Assembly (NCBI RefSeq): GCF_900143015.1
Contig: NZ_FSRT01000001.1
Location: 372,001 to 436,000, forward strand
DNA from: Fibrobacter sp. UWB11
Lineage (GTDB): Bacteria > Fibrobacterota > Fibrobacteria > Fibrobacterales > Fibrobacteraceae
DNA: 64,000 bases
Reading direction: 5' to 3'
Part shown: in pieces, positions 17,350 to 27,146 of the stretch
Layout of the letters: each line of letters begins with the position of its first letter
How positions within the stretch are numbered: position 1 is the stretch's first letter
Position numbers and translations under genes: made by a program
Notes under the pieces: model-generated
The model's database searches: none
Told to the model about the DNA's origin: nothing
The model's input: the letters and a program-made list of their open reading frames with translations, nothing else

Positions 17350-18212
17350 TGTACGGCGATAATTCTACTCCAGTATTCCCAACCGAAGATGCTTTGACCA
17401 TGATCCGCCTCGCTTTGGCGGAAGACGTTCGCACAGGCGACGTGACGAGCGAATGGACTATCCCTGCGGACCAGAAACAGCATGCCCGCCTCATCGCCAA
17501 AGAAGATGGCGTGCTCGCCGGCCTCCCGATTATTGAACTCGTGTTTCAGGAACTCAAGGCAAACGCCAAGGTGACGCTCCACAAGAAAGATGGTGACGTG
17601 GTGAAGAAGGGCGACCTGATTGCCGAACTCGACGGAACAACGCACGAACTTTTGACGGGCGAACGTACGCTTTTGAACTTCATCCAGCAACTCTCTGGTG
17701 TGGCAACGGTTGCTCACACGTTCCAGGAAGCTTTGAAGGGCGGCAAGACCAAGGTTCTCGATACCCGAAAGACGATTCCGGGTTTCCGCACGTTGCAGAA
17801 GTACGCCGTTCGCGTCGGTGGTGGTTCCAACCACCGCATGGGTCTCTTTGATATGGTGCTTGTGAAGGACAATCACATTGCTGCTGCTGGCGGCGTGCTC
17901 GAAGCTCTTGAAGTCGTCAAGAAGAACAATAAGCAAGGCTTGATGGTCGAAATGGAAGTCGAAAACTTTGATCAGCTCCGTGCTCTCCTCAACAAAGGTG
18001 TCGATGTCATCATGCTCGACAACATGAGCAACGAAATGATGGCCGAAGCCTTGAAAATCATCAAGGACAGTGGTGACAAGGTGCTTGTGGAAGGTTCTGG
18101 CAACATGACGCTCGAACGCGCTAAGCAGATTGCAACGCTCGGTCTTGACTTCATCTCTGTCGGAGCACTCACGCATAGCGTCAAGGCTCTCGACATCTCG
18201 ATGAGAATTTAA
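17349..18212 (+). CDS. nadC: Nicotinate-nucleotide pyrophosphorylase (quinolinate phosphoribosyltransferase)
   Basis: Converts quinolinate and PRPP to nicotinate mononucleotide in de novo NAD synthesis. The 287-residue length is typical. Signatures: AEDVRTGDVTSEWT at the N-terminus, GERTLLNFIQQLSGVAT, and the active-site stretch DTRKTIPGFRTLQKYAVRVGG (quoted to 20 residues or fewer by family core TRKTIPGFR). GGGSNHRMGLFDMVLVKDNH and a C-terminal EGSGNM/DFISVGALTHS also match. The start codon overlaps the upstream stop (TAATG). It is followed by palindromic repeats without a T-run. Confidence 0.97.
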   Translation: MYGDNSTPVFPTEDALTMIRLALAEDVRTGDVTSEWTIPADQKQHARLIAKEDGVLAGLPIIELVFQELKANAKVTLHKKDGDVVKKGDLIAELDGTTHELLTGERTLLNFIQQLSGVATVAHTFQEALKGGKTKVLDTRKTIPGFRTLQKYAVRVGGGSNHRMGLFDMVLVKDNHIAAAGGVLEALEVVKKNNKQGLMVEMEVENFDQLRALLNKGVDVIMLDNMSNEMMAEALKIIKDSGDKVLVEGSGNMTLERAKQIATLGLDFISVGALTHSVKALDISMRI

Positions 18213-18253
18213 TTCGAAGTTTATCATGGCGGGCGTTGCCCCGTCATTTAGCT

Positions 18254-18298
18254 GTCATGCCCGATGCTGAATTGTCATGCCCGCCACCGAGCGGGCAT
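18254..18298. repeat. GTCATGCCCG-type dispersed palindrome
   Basis: TGTCATGCCCG occurs at about 18254 and again at about 18273, where ATGCCCGC (18277-18284) pairs with GCGGGCAT (18291-18298). There is no T-run. It belongs to the same family as 22092-22116, 25447-25491, 39716-39739 and 57775-57792. Confidence 0.75.
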
Positions 18299-18357
18299 CC
18301 CCTATTTATAAGTCTACTAAGCTCTAACTTCTAACTGCGGCAAAGCCACTCCTTTAC

Positions 18358-18365
18358 TATATTTC
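18358..18365 (+). promoter_or_regulatory. Candidate -7 box TATATTTC for the UDP-glucuronate decarboxylase gene
   Basis: TAnnTTT box 38 bp before ATG 18396, preceded by two heptamers (CTAACTT, CTAACTG). Confidence 0.45.
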
Positions 18366-18395
18366 TTACATATTGACGTTTTATGGGAGTTTTTT

Positions 18396-19331
18396 ATGCG
18401 TTGCTTAGTTACTGGTGGTGCTGGATTCTTAGGAAGTCACCTTTGCGAAAGACTTTTGAATGACGGTCACGAAGTCATTTGCTTGGACAATTACTTCACA
18501 GGCCGTATGGCTAACGTTGCCCACCTGCGCGACAACCGCAATTTTGAACTCATCCGTCACGATGTGACCGAGCCGATTCTTTTGGAAGTGGATCGCATTT
18601 TCAACTTGGCATGCCCGGCAAGCCCGATCCATTACCAGTTCAACCCGGTAAAGACCATCAAGACAAGCGTCATGGGTGCCATCAACATGCTCGGCCTTGC
18701 CAAACGCGTAAAGGCCCGCATCTTGCAGGCTTCTACAAGTGAAGTTTACGGTGACCCGGCTGTGCATCCGCAGACCGAAGACTACTGGGGAAACGTGAAT
18801 CCCATCGGCATCCGCAGTTGCTATGACGAAGGCAAGCGCGTCGCCGAAACGCTTTTCATGGATTACCACCGCCAGAACAATGTCGACATCCGCATTGTCC
18901 GCATTTTCAATACATACGGTCCGCGCATGCTCCCGAACGATGGCCGCGTTGTTTCAAACTTCATCGTGCAGGCGCTCAATGGCGAAGACCTTACCATTTA
19001 CGGTGACGGCAGCCAAACCCGCAGCTTCTGCTATGTGGACGATCTCATCGAAGGCTTTGTCCGCATGATGAATCAGGACAAGATTATCGGACCGGTCAAT
19101 ATCGGCAATCCTGGCGAATTTACGATGCTTGAACTTGCAAAGGAAGTTCTTGAACTCACGGGTTCCAAGAGCAAGATTGTCTACAAGCCGCTTCCGGGTG
19201 ATGATCCCAAGATGCGCCGCCCGAATATCGATTTGGCCAAGAGCGCTCTCAATTGGGAACCGACAATTCCTTTACGTCAGGGCCTCGAAAAGACAATCGT
19301 TTATTTCGACAATTTGCTCAAGACGAAGTAA
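18396..19331 (+). CDS. uxs: UDP-glucuronic acid decarboxylase (UDP-xylose synthase)
   Basis: Extended SDR enzyme (311 residues) that oxidises and decarboxylates UDP-glucuronate to UDP-xylose, a donor for surface polysaccharide. It shows [10 protein letters not shown] (NAD loop), [20 protein letters not shown] (the PASP signature of UXS), [18 protein letters not shown] (YxxxK with the UXS-type acidic context), [10 protein letters not shown] and the late [18 protein letters not shown]. All fit UXS closely. It has its own promoter and terminator. It may feed the polymers started by the nearby sugar transferases. Confidence 0.95.
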   Translation: MRCLVTGGAGFLGSHLCERLLNDGHEVICLDNYFTGRMANVAHLRDNRNFELIRHDVTEPILLEVDRIFNLACPASPIHYQFNPVKTIKTSVMGAINMLGLAKRVKARILQASTSEVYGDPAVHPQTEDYWGNVNPIGIRSCYDEGKRVAETLFMDYHRQNNVDIRIVRIFNTYGPRMLPNDGRVVSNFIVQALNGEDLTIYGDGSQTRSFCYVDDLIEGFVRMMNQDKIIGPVNIGNPGEFTMLELAKEVLELTGSKSKIVYKPLPGDDPKMRRPNIDLAKSALNWEPTIPLRQGLEKTIVYFDNLLKTK

Positions 19332-19369
19332 CCATTCATCTTAAAAATTTGTCGTTCATTCTCTGTTTT

Positions 19370-19402
19370 AGGGGAGTCGTCGAGACTCCTCTTTAATTTT
19401 TT
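19370..19402 (+). terminator. Terminator of uxs
   Basis: AGGGGAGTC / GACTCCTCTT arms around GTCGA, followed by TTAATTTTTT. Confidence 0.85.
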
Positions 19403-19438
19403 CAGTAAAGTTTTAGCTTTAAAAGAAAAGAGAGAAAT

Positions 19439-20983
19439 ATGATCCGCAAATTGTTGATGGTACTTTTGTTTTGTTCGTTCTGTACGTGGGGGGAGGAATT
19501 TCCGAACGTTCCGAATACCGAACTTGTAAATCCTGTGCCGCATGGCGTTGTTCCTTTGTTTACCATTGCCCCGCAGGAGACCCCTTACGATTCCGTCAAT
19601 ATCGGATACACTATTACCAACACTACTTTTGCAGATACTGTCGAAAATGATGCTTTGAACAAGCCCAAGGAAGTCTATCCGTTGATTGTCTTGGGTGAGG
19701 TGTTTGGCTTTAACGGATTTATTTGGGCTTGGGACCGTTATGTTCTCGATAAGGGGTACGCGCGTACGGGGCCAAAATACTGGAAACGCAATTTAAAGGA
19801 AGGGTGGCAATGGGATCATAACCATTGGGCGATTAACTTTTATGGCCATCCGTATCAAGGGGCGACTTACTACAATTTTGCTCGTGGTGCGGGTTACGGA
19901 TTCTATGGAAGCCTTCTGTTTGCGGCTTTGGGGAGCTACACTTGGGAAATGTTTGCCGAGACGGAATACCCCTCCATTAATGATTTGATAGCCACCTCAA
20001 TTGGCGGCGCTGTTTATGGGGAAGTTCTCTACAGACTTTCGCGTAAACTTTATGGAGTTGATGAATCTGCCTGGTACAATCAAGTTGGCGCTTTTGGTAT
20101 TGCTCATTCCGCTTACTTACAAAGGAAAATTTTTGGTAATCGCGATGGCATTACGGGAAATACCCCGATGGATTTGTCCGTATTTTTAGGCTCTGGTTCG
20201 CATTTTGGAAATATTTATCGCTATGGTGGCCGCAATGAAGACGATTTGGACCAGCGTTGGGATGATAAGCATTTTATGTATGGTGCCGAGATTGAATATG
20301 GTAAACCCTTCAGGAAAGTCAAGCGTCCATTTGATTATTTTACTTTGTTAACGCATGGCGAAGTTGGCCCTGATGGAACGTTATTCCAACTCGATGTAAC
20401 CGGAAAACTTTCGAATGCAGGCGTACATGGGCGAGGGCATTGGGTTGATTTTGCGACGTATCTCGACTATTGCACGTTCTACGGCGACTTCGCAACGGTC
20501 GGCACCATTTCTGTTGGCACGGGTATCGATTTTTCGCTTTGGCTTTTGCCGTCTCTCAGGTTCCGCATGTACCATCAGATTTACTTTATATTGCTTGGCA
20601 CAACGGACATGGGTTATGATGATTTGATTCAGGCTGTGCATCCGGAGTATGAATCGGACATGGACAATTATCAGTACAATATGGGTGCAAAATATGTCTT
20701 GGGTGTTGAAGTTTCGATTGGGAAAAAGTTCCGCCTCAAGAATAAGATGGTTGTTGATGCGTTGCATACAATTCCGGGCTCGTTACCTCACTATGGCGCC
20801 GATGGCTGGGACGTGTTACTTATGAATTATACCTCTGCGGAATATGATTTGACGAATAAAATTGCTATGGGCGGGCGCCTTGATGCTTATGCCAAGATAG
20901 CTGCTTACTCTTCTGAATTCTTTGAACCCATGAGCCGCGGCATCTTTGCGTACACCCTGTACTTCAGCTATAAACTCTTCTAA
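19439..20983 (+). CDS. DUF3943 outer-membrane protein
   Basis: Exported protein of 514 residues. The signal peptide is MIRKLLMVLLFCSFCTWGEE. The middle contains the DUF3943 signature: WAINFYGHPYQGATYYNFARG, then a helical GFYGSLLFAALGSYTWEMF with EYPSINDLIATSIGGAVYGE. The C-terminal half alternates aromatic beta-strands and ends in F (AYTLYFSYKLF), as expected for an outer-membrane barrel. The family's biochemical role is not known. GAGAGAAAT precedes the ATG. It is a single-gene unit between uxs and the AraC gene. Confidence 0.85.
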   Translation: MIRKLLMVLLFCSFCTWGEEFPNVPNTELVNPVPHGVVPLFTIAPQETPYDSVNIGYTITNTTFADTVENDALNKPKEVYPLIVLGEVFGFNGFIWAWDRYVLDKGYARTGPKYWKRNLKEGWQWDHNHWAINFYGHPYQGATYYNFARGAGYGFYGSLLFAALGSYTWEMFAETEYPSINDLIATSIGGAVYGEVLYRLSRKLYGVDESAWYNQVGAFGIAHSAYLQRKIFGNRDGITGNTPMDLSVFLGSGSHFGNIYRYGGRNEDDLDQRWDDKHFMYGAEIEYGKPFRKVKRPFDYFTLLTHGEVGPDGTLFQLDVTGKLSNAGVHGRGHWVDFATYLDYCTFYGDFATVGTISVGTGIDFSLWLLPSLRFRMYHQIYFILLGTTDMGYDDLIQAVHPEYESDMDNYQYNMGAKYVLGVEVSIGKKFRLKNKMVVDALHTIPGSLPHYGADGWDVLLMNYTSAEYDLTNKIAMGGRLDAYAKIAAYSSEFFEPMSRGIFAYTLYFSYKLF

Positions 20984-21000
20984 AATCTTGCCTTATTGTC

Positions 21001-21105
21001 ATTCCGGCCTCTTGTCACCCCGGACTTGTTCTCTTTGACCACTTAGAGCTTCAGCTCTTATGTGGTCATGATCCGCGAATGGGGACGGGGCGGAATCGCC
21101 TTCTT
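21001..21105. repeat. Nested imperfect palindrome
   Basis: Inner stem TGACCAC (21036-21042) / GTGGTCA (21062-21068), with AGAGC-TTCA-GCTCT inside. Outer words ATTCCGGCC ... GGCGGAAT can pair around it. There is no T-run. It is of the same general class as the other GTCAT-containing intergenic palindromes. Confidence 0.65.
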
Positions 21106-21173
21106 GTATTAAAAACTTACTTCCAATTTCATTAATTGACATTCATTAAACTTTTTACTAAGATGTTTATATA

Positions 21174-22073
21174 ATGACTAACTTCCCATTGCATAAGAAC
21201 GGAAATATTCGTACTGCGGATTTTTCGATGCTGAATTATCTGCAACAGGTAAATGTTCTGCCCGACAAGATTGCCATGTTTACCAATCTCAAGGAATTCG
21301 GGCTTGAAAACTACGTCAAGGTTCAGGCTGCGGTACTGCTCCTCGTGAGGCGCGGCTCTGTTGAAGTTGAACTGGACCTCAAAACCTATAAACTTGAAGC
21401 GGGGGCACTGTTCATTGTTTTCCCGGAACAGGTCTTGAAAGCAAAAAAGGCATCTGACGATTTTGATCCAATCTGTATTGCCTGCTCCAAGAATATGATT
21501 GAAGAATTAATCATCCGCTTTGATGACAATACGCGACTGATTTTGAAAACTCGCGAAAATCCGTTGCATCAATTGGATGAAAATAAGTTTGAACAGCTGA
21601 ATGAAAGTTTTGAATTCTTGAAGAAAAAATTCGAAACTTCAGAAGCAAATACTTGCCGTTTGCAGGTTCTCAAGAACTTTTTGATTGGCCTCCTTTATGA
21701 ATGTATTGGAATGGATGACGAACCGATGACAACGGATGTAGTCAAGAGCCGTGGCCAAGTTCTATTCTCGCAATTTATCGACCTTGTTGTTGAACATCAT
21801 CGCGAACAACATTCCGTGAAATTCTACGCCGATGAACTCGGTATTACACCGAAGTATCTTTCTGCCGTTGCTGAAGAACAAACCGGCAAGAACGCCAAAC
21901 GCTGGATTGACGAACATATCGCCCTCGATGCGAAGGTTCTTTTACGCTCGTCATCTAGAGACATCCAGAAAGTCTCCAAGATTTTGAACTTCCCGGACGT
22001 ATCCTTCTTTGGAAAATTCTTCAAGCGCCTCGTCGGCGTCTCGCCCAAAGCATACCGCAAAACCGCTGAATAA
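21174..22073 (+). CDS. AraC-family transcriptional regulator
   Basis: 299 residues. Residues 1-160 look like a cupin-type sensor domain (VEVELDLKTYKLEAGALFIVFPEQ). The last 100 residues carry the double helix-turn-helix of AraC proteins: KFYADELGITPKYLSAVAEE in the first and IQKVSKILNFPDVSFFGKFFKRLVG in the second, ending SPKAYRK. Ligand and targets are unknown. It lies 139 bp upstream of the MORN_2 repeat lipoprotein array and in the same direction, so it is a candidate regulator of that array, but nothing in the sequence proves it. Confidence 0.92.
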   Translation: MTNFPLHKNGNIRTADFSMLNYLQQVNVLPDKIAMFTNLKEFGLENYVKVQAAVLLLVRRGSVEVELDLKTYKLEAGALFIVFPEQVLKAKKASDDFDPICIACSKNMIEELIIRFDDNTRLILKTRENPLHQLDENKFEQLNESFEFLKKKFETSEANTCRLQVLKNFLIGLLYECIGMDDEPMTTDVVKSRGQVLFSQFIDLVVEHHREQHSVKFYADELGITPKYLSAVAEEQTGKNAKRWIDEHIALDAKVLLRSSSRDIQKVSKILNFPDVSFFGKFFKRLVGVSPKAYRKTAE

Positions 22074-22091
22074 GTTGGCTAAACCAATGTT

Positions 22092-22116
22092 GTCATGCCC
22101 GGCCTCGACCGGGCAT
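22092..22116. repeat. GTCATGCCCGG dispersed palindrome
   Basis: ATGCCCGG (22095-22102) pairs with CCGGGCAT (22109-22116) around CCTCGA. It lies between the AraC gene and the first repeat lipoprotein and has no T-run. Confidence 0.75.
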
Positions 22117-22212
22117 CTCCTGTATTTACGATAATTTAACAGAAAGTCTGTAATCAATCTCCTTCGTATGTTGTAATTTGCAGGAAGAATAATTTTAAAT
22201 TGCGATCTGATT

Positions 22213-24114
22213 ATGAAATTCCGAAAAGTCATCTTATTCACATTGCTTTTTGCTTCACTTTTCTTCTTCGTCGCCTGCGACAAAGAAGTTTTCTCGCGTA
22301 AAGAATATTACGATAGTGGTGAAATAGAGTCTATTACAACATTAGATCAGAATGGCAAAGAGGATAAGTTTATCTCGTATTACAATAATGGGAAAATAAA
22401 ACAAAAAGGACAATATAAAGCAGGTCGAAAAGAAGGCCTCTGGAAAACATGGCACGAAAACGGAAAATTAAAATTAGATGAATACTATAAAATTGGTCTT
22501 ATAGAGGGACTATTGAAAAAATGGTTTGCAAATGGACAATTGCAATTAGAGTGTATGTATAAAAGCGGTATTTTGGATGGCATTTGGAATGAGTGGTATG
22601 ATAGTGGCGTGAAGGCTATAGAAGGGACTTATGATGATGGAAAAAGGAAAGGAACCTGGAAAACGTGGTATGGCGATGGTACATTGAAGGATGAAAAGCT
22701 ATATGAAGAAAAAGAAAGGTTAGGATTATGGAAATCTTGGTTTCCAAATGGCCAAATCATGTTTGAAAAATATTATGCAAATGGTCTGATGGATGGTGTT
22801 TGGAAAGAGTGGTTTGAAAATGGCCTGTTGAAAACAGAAAGACATTACAAGGATGGCGCTTTAGACGGTGCCAAGAGGGAATGGTTTGAAAATGGTCAGT
22901 TGAAAACGGCAGAGTATTATAAATCGGGTGAGCCTAATGGCGTGTGGAAAGTATGGTATAAAAATGGTCAATTGGCGTCTGAAATAAATTACAAATTCGG
23001 TAACATGGATGGCGTATGGAAATCTTGGTATGAAAACGGGAAAATGGAACTTGTCGAATATTATAAATCAGGTGAACCTAATGGCGTATGGCAATCTTGG
23101 TATCCAAATGGACGATTGAAATCTGAGGCATATTACAAGCACGGAAACAAGGAAGGTTCTTGGAAAGAATTGTATGAAAATGGACGATTAAAAGAGCTTA
23201 CGTCGTATAAATCCGATATGAAAAATGGTGTATTCAAATCTTGGTCTAGAGATGGACAATTGGAATGGATCAAAAATTATAAAGCAGATATGCTTGATGG
23301 TGTTTCGAAACAGTTCCGTTCAAATGGAAAAGTGGCGTATGAAACTACTTATAAATTAGACAAACTCGATGGTCTCTGGAGAGAATTCTATGAAAGCGGA
23401 GAGTTGAAGAAAGAAGGTAACTATGAATTGGGATCGTTGGATGGCGCTTGGAAGGAATTTTATAAAAATGGACAAGTTTCGCTAATCGGACAATATTTAT
23501 TTGGTAGAAAGGCTGGTTTATGGAAAGAATTTTATGAAAGCGGACAATTGAAAAGAGAAGGTAAATACGTAGCGGGTGAGTTAAGTGGCGTCTGGAAGGG
23601 ATGGCGCCCAGATGGAAAAAATGCTTTTGAAGGATCTTATACTTCTGACGGTAAAGATGGTTTGTGGCGCGTATGGTATAAAAGCGGAGGAGTTGCTATC
23701 GAAGGGTTTTATAAATCGCACGCCAAAGATGGCCATTGGCAAGTCTATCATGAAAATGGCCAATTGGCGTTTGAAGGCTCTTACGAAAAAGGTAAACCCA
23801 AAGGAATTTGGAAAGAATGGCTTAAAAATGGACAACTGAAAAGAGAGTTTGATTATGATGCAGTAAAGAGAAATTTTGGAAACGAAAGATTTGCAAATAA
23901 TCAATCGAAAACCGCAAAACATCAAATAGAAAATAATCAAATGGTGATGCCTTTATTTTATCGAAATGAAAAAATGATTAAGCCTCGTCCGATGCGGAGA
24001 AAAATAATGAGTAATAAACCATTGGGCTCAAAGGAATGTAGGACAAAAGATAAATTAATGAATGTTTTACCATGGAACTTTTACCCATCCACCTTATTCA
24101 AATTAGAAGAATGA
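22213..24114 (+). CDS. MORN_2/YwqK-like repeat lipoprotein, copy 1
   Basis: 633 residues. The signal ends in lipobox FFFVAC (Cys22). After the family's opening block (KEYYDSGEIESITT ... KFISYYNNGKI) come about 22 tandem repeats of 24 residues, core GVWKEWYENGQLKxExYYKxG, up to about residue 545. The last 90 residues are non-repetitive and basic (NNQSKTAKHQIENNQ...), a tail not shared with the other copies. Repeats of this kind form elongated beta-hairpin solenoids in MORN_2/YwqK proteins; some relatives are annotated as antitoxins, but no toxin lies here. A TAAATTGC box begins 17 bp before the ATG. The sequence is AT-rich, unlike flanking genes. Confidence 0.88.
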   Translation: MKFRKVILFTLLFASLFFFVACDKEVFSRKEYYDSGEIESITTLDQNGKEDKFISYYNNGKIKQKGQYKAGRKEGLWKTWHENGKLKLDEYYKIGLIEGLLKKWFANGQLQLECMYKSGILDGIWNEWYDSGVKAIEGTYDDGKRKGTWKTWYGDGTLKDEKLYEEKERLGLWKSWFPNGQIMFEKYYANGLMDGVWKEWFENGLLKTERHYKDGALDGAKREWFENGQLKTAEYYKSGEPNGVWKVWYKNGQLASEINYKFGNMDGVWKSWYENGKMELVEYYKSGEPNGVWQSWYPNGRLKSEAYYKHGNKEGSWKELYENGRLKELTSYKSDMKNGVFKSWSRDGQLEWIKNYKADMLDGVSKQFRSNGKVAYETTYKLDKLDGLWREFYESGELKKEGNYELGSLDGAWKEFYKNGQVSLIGQYLFGRKAGLWKEFYESGQLKREGKYVAGELSGVWKGWRPDGKNAFEGSYTSDGKDGLWRVWYKSGGVAIEGFYKSHAKDGHWQVYHENGQLAFEGSYEKGKPKGIWKEWLKNGQLKREFDYDAVKRNFGNERFANNQSKTAKHQIENNQMVMPLFYRNEKMIKPRPMRRKIMSNKPLGSKECRTKDKLMNVLPWNFYPSTLFKLEE

Positions 24115-24138
24115 GTGTCTTTAAATTACAGTCTAATT

Positions 24139-25440
24139 ATGAAACTAAAACTATATCTCTCGATTGCAATCCTTATCGGCTACAGCTTATTCCTTGCTGC
24201 AACCTATAATAATGTACGTAAGGAATACGATGATGGCGAAATAAAATCTATAACAACGTATCGTTGGAATGCTAAAAATGGTAGGTTTATCAGCTACCAC
24301 AGCAATGGTCTTGTCGAAGAAGAAGGTCAATATAAATATGATAGCCTTGACGGAATATGGAAAAAGTGGAGCTTTGAAGGAAGATTGCTAGAAGAAAAAA
24401 GTTATAAAGCCGGTCACCGCGATGGCGCATGGAAAATGTGGAATATATATGGAGATATGCGAAAGGAAGAGTATTATAAAGATGGCGAACTTGATGGCGT
24501 GTGGCGTTCGTGGAATGAAGAAAATGTCTTAGAAACCGAAGGCTTCTATAAATTAGGCAAAAAAGAAGGTCTATGGAAGATGAGGTACGGAAATGGAATA
24601 TTGAAAGAAGAAGGACTTTATAAGGACGGTAAACGCGAAGGTCTATGGAAAGAATGGTTTTCGAATGGACTATTGGAGTCTGAAGGATACTATAAAGAAG
24701 GTCGTAGAGAAGGCGTTTGGAAAATGTGGCCTCAAAAAAACGTATTGGGGCTGCTAAGCGGAAAAACGAGGTGGAGAAAAATTGGTGCCTATAAATCTGG
24801 TGAGGAAGATGGCACTTGGAAATTATGGGATGATGATGATAAATTGATAAGAGAGATAAACTATAAGGATGGTATTCTTGACGGTGTATGGAAATCTTGG
24901 TATGAAAACGGACAATTAGAATCGGAAGGAATCTATAAACTTGATGAACCGGAAGGAATCTGGAAATCATGGTATAAAAATGGAAAGTTACAGGCTGAAG
25001 GTTGTTTTAAAAAGGGTTTACTGATTTCTTATAAAAGTTGGTTAAAAAATGGAAATCAAGAAATGGTGGAATATTTTAAGGGGAAAAAAAGCTATAAAGA
25101 ATTTTATTTAGGATGCTTATATCGTGCAAAACTCGCTTTGAATCTTCCTATTTATTGTGATGATGAATTTATTCGTGATGGCGAGTATCAAGAATGGTAT
25201 GAAAACGGTAAAATGAAAGAATTTGGAAACTATAAATCCGGTAAGCAAGATGGTCTCTGGAAATCATGGTATAAAAACGGAAAGTTGCAAGAAATGGGAA
25301 CATATAAAGATGGTTACAAAGATGGCGTTTGGAAAACATGGAGTGAAAATGGAAAATTGGAATCGACTTGGCAATATGATGTGGAAGTGGAAAAAAGACC
25401 AAAGACATATTTGGGGGGCTTTCTAGGCCCCATAAGATAA
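24139..25440 (+). CDS. MORN_2/YwqK-like repeat protein, copy 2, lipobox cysteine lost
   Basis: 434 residues starting at ATG 24139 (MKLKLYLSIAILIGYSLFLA). The signal segment aligns with the other copies, but the position of the lipidated cysteine is threonine (LAAT), so this protein is either secreted free or held by an uncleaved signal anchor. About 14 repeats follow, including imperfect ones (WKMWPQKNVLG, WKLWDDDDKLI). A repeat-free insert lies near residues 310-345 (KGKKSYKEFYLGCLYRAKL). It begins 24 bp after copy 1 ends, with TAAATTAC 17 bp before the start, so it may have its own promoter or be read through. Confidence 0.82.
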   Translation: MKLKLYLSIAILIGYSLFLAATYNNVRKEYDDGEIKSITTYRWNAKNGRFISYHSNGLVEEEGQYKYDSLDGIWKKWSFEGRLLEEKSYKAGHRDGAWKMWNIYGDMRKEEYYKDGELDGVWRSWNEENVLETEGFYKLGKKEGLWKMRYGNGILKEEGLYKDGKREGLWKEWFSNGLLESEGYYKEGRREGVWKMWPQKNVLGLLSGKTRWRKIGAYKSGEEDGTWKLWDDDDKLIREINYKDGILDGVWKSWYENGQLESEGIYKLDEPEGIWKSWYKNGKLQAEGCFKKGLLISYKSWLKNGNQEMVEYFKGKKSYKEFYLGCLYRAKLALNLPIYCDDEFIRDGEYQEWYENGKMKEFGNYKSGKQDGLWKSWYKNGKLQEMGTYKDGYKDGVWKTWSENGKLESTWQYDVEVEKRPKTYLGGFLGPIR

Positions 25441-25446
25441 AAATGT

Positions 25447-25491
25447 AGTCATTCCCGCGCCTGTCCTCGCTTGACGGGGAAAGGCGGGAAT
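25447..25491. repeat. GTCATTCCCGC dispersed palindrome
   Basis: ATTCCCGC (25451-25458) pairs with GCGGGAAT (25484-25491). It lies between copies 2 and 3 of the repeat lipoprotein array. Confidence 0.7.
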
Positions 25492-25533
25492 TTCCTAAAA
25501 GAATTTATAAACTTGCAATAAACGACTTTGCCT

Positions 25534-26975
25534 ATGAACCACAAAACTTTTATTTCCTTTATAATTCTTTTCTTCCTCGTCGCCTGCGGTGTCGAAGAGC
25601 ATAAAAAATATTACGATAACGGTGTATTAAAATTCGTTACAACTTTTTCTAAAAATGGCATGGATGGCAAATACATATCGTTTTATGAAAATGGAAATCA
25701 AAAAGAAGTTCGTCAATATAAGGATGGTGTGCCGAGTGGAACTTGGAAGTGGTGGTTTGAGAATGGACAACTAAAAGAAGAAAGATTGTATGGAAACGGT
25801 GTGCAAAATTTTGAGAGGAAAGAATGGAATGACGATGGAAAACTTGTTTTGGAAGAATACTATAAAAATGGTGCTAAAGATGGTGTTTGGAAGGAATGGT
25901 ATGTAAACGGAAAAATAAAAGAGGAAGGTTTTTATAAAGCCGGAACAATGGATGGTGTGTGGAAATCGTGGCGCGAAAATGGGCTTTTGTGGGATGAAAA
26001 GAATTATAAGTCTGGTAGGCTTGATGGCTTTTGGAAAGTATGGTATGAAAATGGAAACTTGGAAAGAGAATTGAGCTATAAAGCTGGCGAACAAAATGGC
26101 TATACCAAATGGTGGCATCCAAATGGACAATTAAGAGTAGTTGAATTTTATAAAGATGATAGGAGTGTTGAGGAAGATTCATCAATATCATGGCATGCAA
26201 ACGGGAATGTGGCTAGCAAAAAAATTTGTAAAGAAACAAATTGCGTGTATCAAGAATGGCATGAAAATGGAAAACTTGGCATAATAATGGCCAGCTTGCA
26301 GGCATACGAAAGTTTAAATCAGGTGAAACGGATGGACCTTACAGATTTTGGCATAAAAATGGAATGGTAGCATATGTAGGAACTTATAAGAACGGAATGA
26401 AAGTGGGAACATCGAAAGGATGGCATTCTAATGGTCGTCTGAAAGCAATAGGGTTTTATAAAAATGGAGATAAGGTGGGAACATGGAAAGAGTGGTATTC
26501 GAATGGCCGACTGAAATCAATAGATTTTTATAAAAAAGGCGAAAAAAGCGGAGTCCATAAAGAATGGTATGAGAATGGAAAATTGAAAGAACTTGGTTTT
26601 TATAAAAATGGTGAGAAAAATGGATGCTGGAAATCTTGGAACGAAAAAGGGCTTTTGATAGAAGAAGCAAATTATGAGTTTGATAAGTTGAATGGAACTT
26701 GGAAATGTTGGTATGAAAATGGCCAATTGAAGGAAGAAGGTTTTTACAGTTCAAACAAAAAAATGCAACGCTGGAAATATTGGCATGAAAATGGTATGTT
26801 AAAGGAGGAAGGACTGTATCATTTAAACAGAAAGAGTGGTTGCTGGAAGTCTTGGAATGCAAATGGAGAATTGGAATCAGAATGGTGTTATGATGGAGGG
26901 ACGAAATTAAGTAAAAGCGAATATAAAAAACGAATTAAAAAGTATCAAAACATGTCCTTAATACCAATTCAGTAA
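25534..26975 (+). pseudogene. MORN_2/YwqK-like repeat lipoprotein, copy 3, frameshifted by deletion
   Basis: The 5' part (ATG 25534 to stop 26370) encodes signal MNHKTFISFIILFFLVAC and about ten repeats. Near 26266-26286 the WHENGKL of one repeat is followed by WHNNGQLA in another frame after 20 bp instead of the usual 72, as expected from a 52-bp deletion between repeats. Reading then continues in the new frame to the stop at 26975. Out-of-frame residues IIMASLQAYESLN precede the first stop. A downstream ATG at 26364 could start a signal-less fragment of 203 residues. Two short proteins are possible, but the intact ancestral gene is clear. Confidence 0.85.
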
Positions 26976-27146
26976 CCGATAGGTGATATTTATTGGTAGG
27001 TCTGGAACGAAACTCATGTCATGGCGCTTGTCACCCCGGCCTGTCATCCTGGAGCCGCAGGCGATAGGATCCATTATTTCTTGGATTCACTTTTATGCCG
27101 GGGACGGCATCTCCCTAAAGAAATTATTAACTTGCCCTAAACGATT
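26976..27146. repeat. Spacer with dispersed GTCAT-type repeat fragments
   Basis: Contains GTCACCCCGGCCTGTCATCCTGG-like words and a GCCGGGGACGGC stretch, then TAACTTG (27128-27134) and CCCTAAACGATT before the copy 4 start. No gene. Confidence 0.5.
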
